Source: Pirellulales bacterium
Lineage (GTDB): Bacteria > Planctomycetota > Planctomycetia > Pirellulales > JAICIG01
DNA: 37,277 nt
Reading direction: 5' to 3'
Assembly (NCBI GenBank): GCA_035533075.1
Contig: DATLUO010000060.1
Location: 1 to 37,277 of the forward strand
The notes beneath the pieces are model-generated. The model had not been told where the DNA came from. It saw only the letters and a list, made by a program, of their open reading frames with translations, and did no database searches. Position 1 is the stretch's first letter. Every line of letters begins with the position of its first letter. The translations under genes were made by a program, and so were the position numbers. This document shows, piece after piece, positions 34,045 through 37,277 of this stretch.

Positions 34045-34389
34045 GTGCCTCAGTACAAGCAGGGCGAGATTGTTCTCGCACGCGTGCCCGACCCGGCCTG
34101 GCCAGGTGGGGGCTGGCACTTCGTTCAACTCGTCGGCCAGGCGATGCCCCGGTGCGTCCAACCGGGGCATCGCTTGGCCGCCACGCTGTTGAAGGGCGCC
34201 AGCCGCTATCGGGCCAAGCTCTGCCCCAGCCACCGCTTTTGCTCGCGAAAAAAATGTCTCATTCTCGGCCGCGTGAACTATGGCAACTTCGGAATGCCGA
34301 AGCCCGTCTACAATTACTACTTAGCCCGTTCTTCTTCAGGAACCGCATCGACGCTCGATCTCGACGCGAGTTCGGCGGTCCGCCGCTGA
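34045..34389 (+). pseudogene. MazF/PemK-like N-terminus fused to repeat-derived sequence
   Basis: A GTG start at 34045 with GGAG about eight bases upstream opens a 114-codon frame. Its first 31 residues (about MPQYKQGEIVLARVPDP then a Gly-rich turn) look like the beginning of a MazF/PemK-type toxin, where QGEIV and a following PDP/GG loop are usual. From 34139 the frame runs into dispersed repeat copy C and its translation no longer resembles any toxin. It ends antisense to the next gene. It is best read as a toxin gene truncated by a repeat. The toxin assignment rests on about 30 residues and is tentative. Confidence 0.4.
34139..34277 (+). repeat. Dispersed modular repeat, copy C (hairpin module plus end module)
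   Basis: This copy starts with a perfect hairpin, GCGATGCCCCGGT at 34141-34153 and ACCGGGGCATCGC at 34161-34173, with loop GCGTCCA. The flank TTGGCCGCCACGCTGTTG follows, then the module shared with copies A and B (CAGCCGCTATCGGGCC, CCAGCCACCGCTTTT). It ends with GTCTCATTCTCGGCCGCGTGAA-type sequence at 34255-34277. It disrupts the toxin-like ORF and shows that the hairpin and the end module belong to one composite element. Confidence 0.85.
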
Positions 34390-34766
34390 ACGACATAGGG
34401 ATTGACGAAGACCTTCGGCGCGGCGGCGGTGCGGTCGCCCGCGCTCGTTTTGCGCTCGCGAGGCACGTAGCGATTTTGTACTTCCTTCGGCGGCAGCGGC
34501 GCTGCCGACGGCGTGATGTAGCCGGGCGGGTAGGCGAACGGGCTATAGCCATAAGGCCGGGCCACCGGATGGCTGTAATAGACCGGCGGAAAAATCGCGT
34601 AATAAGGCGGCGGTTGGGTGTTCATCATGCCGTACAGCCCGTTGCCGAAAAAGCCGTAGCCCAAGGCGAAGGGCGCTCCGCCCACCTGCGCCTCGGCGGC
34701 CGTGCCGACGGCGGCCCAAACAACCAGTGCCAGAACGATTGAGCCAAGTTTGTGAGAAAGGTGCAT
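34317..34766 (-). CDS. Small secreted Pro/Tyr-rich protein
   Basis: This 149-residue protein has a clear signal peptide (residues 1-27, ending AEAQ). A Tyr/Pro/Gly-rich middle follows (YGFFGNGLYGMMNTQPPPYY, PVYYSHPVARPYGYSPFAYP), then a basic polar tail. The composition resembles the short Tyr/Pro-rich secreted proteins common in planctomycetes, which may associate with the cell surface. No enzymatic domain is seen. The start has GAGG eight bases upstream. The last 73 bases overlap the repeat-fused ORF on the other strand. The family is unknown. Confidence 0.65.
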   Translation of the reverse strand: MHLSHKLGSIVLALVVWAAVGTAAEAQVGGAPFALGYGFFGNGLYGMMNTQPPPYYAIFPPVYYSHPVARPYGYSPFAYPPGYITPSAAPLPPKEVQNRYVPRERKTSAGDRTAAAPKVFVNPYVVQRRTAELASRSSVDAVPEEERAK

Positions 34767-34857
34767 TGTCGTGCCTCGTCAGTGTGCCGTTTCCAGTGTC
34801 TGCCCCGCTACTTCCAGCGTAATTGGCCCGCGCCGGCAAACAAGACAAAAGCAGAAC

Positions 34858-34955
34858 GTAGGGTGGGACCAGCGAGCTTGCGAGCGCCGGCCCACCGTCA
34901 ACGACGTCGCACCGATGGTGGGCCGGCGCTCGCAAGCTCGCTGGTCCCACCCTAC
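34858..34955. repeat. Perfect 39-bp inverted repeat with 20-base loop
   Basis: The left arm 34858-34896 (from GTAGGGTGGGACCAGCGAGC to GCCGGCCCACC) is the exact reverse complement of the right arm 34917-34955, with a 20-base loop between. It lies in the 293-base gap between the secreted Pro/Tyr-rich gene (-) and the PilZ-like gene (+). A perfect stem of this length suggests recent formation or maintained function. It could be a MITE-like element, a strong termination hairpin or a folding RNA. It is not similar to the other repeats here. Confidence 0.95.
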
Positions 34956-35059
34956 AGGTGCGGCAAAATGGTCGCCGGGACCCCAGTCTCACCAGCGTGA
35001 AGCATGAGCTATGCTTTCTCGCAACATCTTTGACCAGATTCCTCCGACGCCGCCCCGCG

Positions 35060-35413
35060 ATGTCCGTCAGCACCGTGCAACCGCCGCTTCGCGACCAGTT
35101 ATCCGCGCTGATGGCCGAGGCGCGCGCCGACGATCAGCACGACCGCCGCGGGGCCGCCCGATACCCGTTTTTCCGGCGGGTGTGGATTGAAGATGTCGAC
35201 GCGGGACAGCGCGATTGCGTGGCGTTTACGCGCGAAATCTCGATGGCCAGCGTCGGCCTGCTGCACAACGTTCCACTCGTGCCGGGCTGGGTGACGGTCG
35301 CGGTCCCTCGCCCGCAGGCCGAACCGCTCCGCTTGGCCGCGGAGATCCTCTGGTGCCGGCCTTGTGGCGAGGGCTGGTATCTCAGCGGCGGCCTGCTGCA
35401 CGGCGTCGAGTGA
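35060..35413 (+). CDS. PilZ-like domain protein
   Basis: This 117-residue protein has an Arg-containing start (DRRGAARYPFFRRVWIEDVD) that resembles the PilZ N-terminal RxxxR motif. A central block FTREISMASVGLLHNVPLVPG follows, where PilZ proteins have (D/N)xSxxG; here it reads SMASVG, so the Asp is replaced. The strand region ILWCRPCGEGWYLSGG is also typical. PilZ domains bind cyclic di-GMP; loss of the Asp may weaken or change that. I chose ATG 35060 by domain fit; no good ribosome-binding site is seen, and longer frames run into the inverted repeat. Confidence 0.7.
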   Translation: MSVSTVQPPLRDQLSALMAEARADDQHDRRGAARYPFFRRVWIEDVDAGQRDCVAFTREISMASVGLLHNVPLVPGWVTVAVPRPQAEPLRLAAEILWCRPCGEGWYLSGGLLHGVE

Positions 35414-35490
35414 GCGCGACCTACCGGCCCCAATTCGGGGTCGACCGGCAACGCCTTGCCAGTCTCACTTACAACGAGATCACCCGTTCC

Positions 35491-36186
35491 CTACCGCGGC
35501 ATCTCGCGCAGGTAAATGTTCTTGAAATAAAGCGTGTTGCCGTGGTTCTGCAACTCGATCTGGCCGGTGGAGTAGACCGGCTTGTCTCGCTCCCAATGGT
35601 TTTCCAGCACCACGTTGTCGACCAACAGCACGTCGTTGAGCTTCACGGTCACCTTGTCGCCGGCCATCATGATCTTGAACGTGTTCCACTCGCCGATCGG
35701 CTTATCGGCCACGGTCGAGGGCTTGTTGGGGTGCTTCTGATTGTTGAACAACCCGCCGGAGCCGACGCCCTTGGCCGAGTCGCTGGCAGGATCCCAGATC
35801 TGCACCTGGGGCGTGCCGCGCAAATAGATGCCGCTGTCGCCCTTCGGCTTGATCTTCCAATCGACCCACAGCTCGAAGTCGCCATAGTCTTTGGCCGTGG
35901 CCAGGCTGCGTCCCTTGCCGTCGAACACCAAGACGCCCTCGTCGACGCTCCAATGCTTCCGCATGTCTTCGTCGGCCTCTTGCTGGGCCGTGGCGAGTTG
36001 GTCCGGCGAAGCCTGTGCCCGCTTGGCCGGATTGTCGAGCGGCGATTTGAGCAGACCTTTCCAGCCGCTCAGATCTTGGCCGTTGAACAGGGCCACGAAT
36101 CCATCGGGCGGCGTGTTGTCGGCGGCGTGCGACAAGGAGGCCAACGTCAGCAGCAAGGCGAGCGAAAGCAGGCGGGCGAATCTCAT
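35491..36186 (-). CDS. DUF1080 secreted protein (3-keto-disaccharide hydrolase family)
   Basis: This 231-residue protein has a signal peptide (1-22) and a single DUF1080 domain of concanavalin-like fold. Family blocks are PPDGFVALFNGQDLSGWKG, DEGVLVFDGKGRSLATAKDY, FELWVDWKIKPKGDSGIYLR, PVYSTGQIELQNHGNTLYFK and the C-terminal KNIYLREMPR. Members are implicated in hydrolysis of 3-keto sugars in planctomycete and Bacteroidetes pathways; the activity of this copy is inferred. The insert NPAKRAQASPDQLATAQQEA after the first block makes it slightly longer than the shortest members. Repeat copy B lies about 95 bases upstream of the start in the same orientation as copies A and D before their genes. 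Confidence 0.88.
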   Translation of the reverse strand: MRFARLLSLALLLTLASLSHAADNTPPDGFVALFNGQDLSGWKGLLKSPLDNPAKRAQASPDQLATAQQEADEDMRKHWSVDEGVLVFDGKGRSLATAKDYGDFELWVDWKIKPKGDSGIYLRGTPQVQIWDPASDSAKGVGSGGLFNNQKHPNKPSTVADKPIGEWNTFKIMMAGDKVTVKLNDVLLVDNVVLENHWERDKPVYSTGQIELQNHGNTLYFKNIYLREMPR

Positions 36187-36280
36187 GATGAAGCTCGTGG
36201 GTGGGTTAGAGGTTCAAGCGGACATGTTACAGGGTACATTGGTCCGCGGCGTGTGGCTAGACTATGACCTCACGCGGCGA

Positions 36281-36495
36281 CTTCACGCGGCCCAGAATGA
36301 GACGTTTTGCGCGAGGAAAAGCGGCGGCTGGGGCAGAGCTTGGCCGGATAGCGGCTGGCGCCTACAAGCCGTGGCGAGCGGGACGCGTCAGCGTGTCGGT
36401 AGGTTCCCGACGCAAGCGCCGCGCCCGACCCGCACTGCACGTCGCGACGCGGAGGGAACCCCCCACAATTGGCCAACTGGCGGATTCCGCCAGTT
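36281..36495 (+). repeat. Dispersed modular repeat, copy B
   Basis: This copy matches copy A (24712-24935, minus strand) over its whole length. It begins CTTCACGCGGCCCAGAATGA, passes through AAGCGGCGGCTGGGG and CGGGACGCGTCAGCGTGTCG, and ends in the palindrome AACTGGCGGA at 36475-36484 with TCCGCCAGTT at 36486-36495. It runs directly into the 154-base tandem array. The DUF1080 gene start lies about 95 bases to its left on the minus strand. Confidence 0.85.
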
Positions 36496-36496
36496 C

Positions 36497-36925
36497 GTGG
36501 AAAGCCAAAAACGCCGTGCCCCAGGCAAGACGCGCAACTGCCACCCCCAAAAACGCCGCGTTTTGTCGAAGGTGCGCAACTCGCGCCCGAAGACGCGCGA
36601 CTCGGCAGCAAGGCCGTGGCCGGTCTCCAGGCGGAGCCACCGCCATTGCCGCGGAACACAAAAACGCCCTGCCCCAGCCAAGACGCGCAACGGCCACCCC
36701 CCAAAAAACACCGCGTTTTTGCGAAGGTGCGCAACTCGCGCGCGAAGATGCGCAACTCGGCGGCAGGCCGTGGCCGCTCTCCCGACCGAACCTCCGCCGG
36801 TGCCGCGGAAAGGCAAAAACCGCGCGCGCCAGCGAAGGCGTGCAACTGCCGCCGCGCAAAAAACGCCGCGTTTTTTCGAAGATGCGCAACTCGCGCGCGA
36901 AGATGCGCAACTCGCCACGTGCCAC
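36497..36925 (+). repeat. 154-bp tandem repeat, about 2.8 units
   Basis: Units begin at 36497, 36651 and 36805, a 154-base period; the third is cut short near 36925. Each contains a (G)CCAAAAACGCC-like start, an A-rich stretch ending ACCGCGTTTTTGCGAAGG or similar, then two copies of TGCGCAACTCG spaced 21 bases apart. The units differ by scattered substitutions and short indels. The array begins next to repeat copy B and lies outside any gene I can support. Confidence 0.85.
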
Positions 36926-37277
36926 TGACGACGGACCGCGGGCCACTGACAACAGACCAAATTTCCAAAGATCCTTGCGTCCGGCTTCTGAGTCCCGACA
37001 CCTGCCCGCAATACGTCGTTCTACCGCGCGACTGGCTCGGGGTGTTCGCGTGCAAAACCACCCCAGCGGGTTGCCTGCGTGCCAAACCGTGCGTGCCGCC
37101 GCCCGCCCACGGCGACGGCTGCGGCAGCCTGCCATAAATGCCGAGCTGCCTGCCCCTGCTCTTTAGACGCTCCTCCGCGCCGAAAAGTTCCCATTCGCAA
37201 GTCCACAATCGCGTCGCGGCAACCGGGTAGTGGCCTAAAGCATCACTCCGATGCACGCCCCAACGAAAACGAGTCTA

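Larger units (their letters stand above)
36187..37277. other. Repeat-rich region at the window end, no convincing gene
   Basis: This interval of about 1.1 kb contains dispersed repeat copy B (36281-36495), a 154-base tandem array (36497 to about 36925) and then low-complexity GC-rich DNA to the edge. Open frames of 200-330 codons on both strands here are translations of the repeats with skewed Arg/Ala/Ser composition. They have no good ribosome-binding site and no family resemblance, so I list none as genes. Confidence 0.65.

Noticed and set aside
36497..36925. CRISPR array
   Set aside because: The 154-base period is too long and there is no short conserved repeat alternating with unique spacers; the whole unit is repeated.
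36264..37256. Several 200-330 codon frames on both strands
   Set aside because: They are translations of repeat copy B and the 154-bp array; no ribosome-binding site or family resemblance was found.

Overview
The window is GC-rich and reads as a chromosomal segment of a member of the Planctomycetota, most like the Pirellulales. The support is the set of families found together: a PSCyt1/DUF1549/DUF1553 protein followed by a DUF1501 protein, a DUF1080 secreted hydrolase, a secreted sulfatase, a BBP7-type outer-membrane barrel, an FhcC-like C1-transfer subunit and several small proteins of planctomycete type. No rRNA, tRNA, CRISPR array, prophage or intact insertion sequence was seen. Genus and species cannot be named from the sequence alone.

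Layout. 0.4-1.5 kb: a secreted double PRC-barrel protein (-). 1.7-3.3 kb: a planctomycete-type hypothetical gene, then thiS and thiG (+). 3.2-5.8 kb: a membrane-anchored patatin-like lipase (-) whose 3' end overlaps thiG by 100 bp. 6.0-7.9 kb: a sulfatase with C-terminal HEAT-like repeats (+). 7.9-11.6 kb: a possible 33-residue membrane peptide, a glycosyltransferase and a BBP7 barrel (all -). 11.9-13.5 kb: a thioredoxin-fold protein without its cysteines (+). 13.6-17.8 kb: the pyruvate dehydrogenase E1 and E2 genes (-). 18.2-18.7 kb: a DUF4258 gene with a small partner, flanked by two diverged 90-bp repeats. 19.0-23.1 kb: a TPR protein behind a 1023-residue CBM9-like/PQQ-dehydrogenase-like/di-heme protein (-). 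23.4-24.4 kb: a transposase remnant and a DUF4058-like gene. 25.0-29.4 kb: the DUF1549/DUF1553-DUF1501 pair (+). 29.4-29.9 kb: a wrecked trehalose-6-phosphate synthase gene. 29.9-33.4 kb: a minus-strand run of cytochrome oxidase subunit I, a small membrane-anchored partner, a 100-residue protein and fhcC. 33.7-34.4 kb: a DUF433-like gene and a toxin-like ORF whose 3' part is repeat DNA. 34.3-36.2 kb: a small secreted Pro/Tyr-rich protein, a PilZ-like protein and a DUF1080 protein. 36.2-37.3 kb: repeat DNA with no convincing gene.

Working together. The central carbon genes are housekeeping (PDH, ThiS/ThiG, terminal oxidase, C1 transfer). The secreted sulfatase, the PQQ/di-heme protein, the DUF1549/DUF1553-DUF1501 pair and the DUF1080 protein suggest breakdown of complex, partly sulfated glycans in the periplasm or at the cell surface. 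That is an inference from families.

The most unusual content is non-coding. A modular dispersed repeat family has four clear copies; three of them sit in the same orientation just upstream of secreted or catabolic genes. It contains a palindrome with a compensatory base-pair change between copies and a hairpin whose loop is inverted between copies. There is also a perfect 39-bp inverted repeat and a 154-bp tandem repeat. No complete new system is proven here. The best candidates are this repeat family and the two small toxin-antitoxin-like gene pairs.
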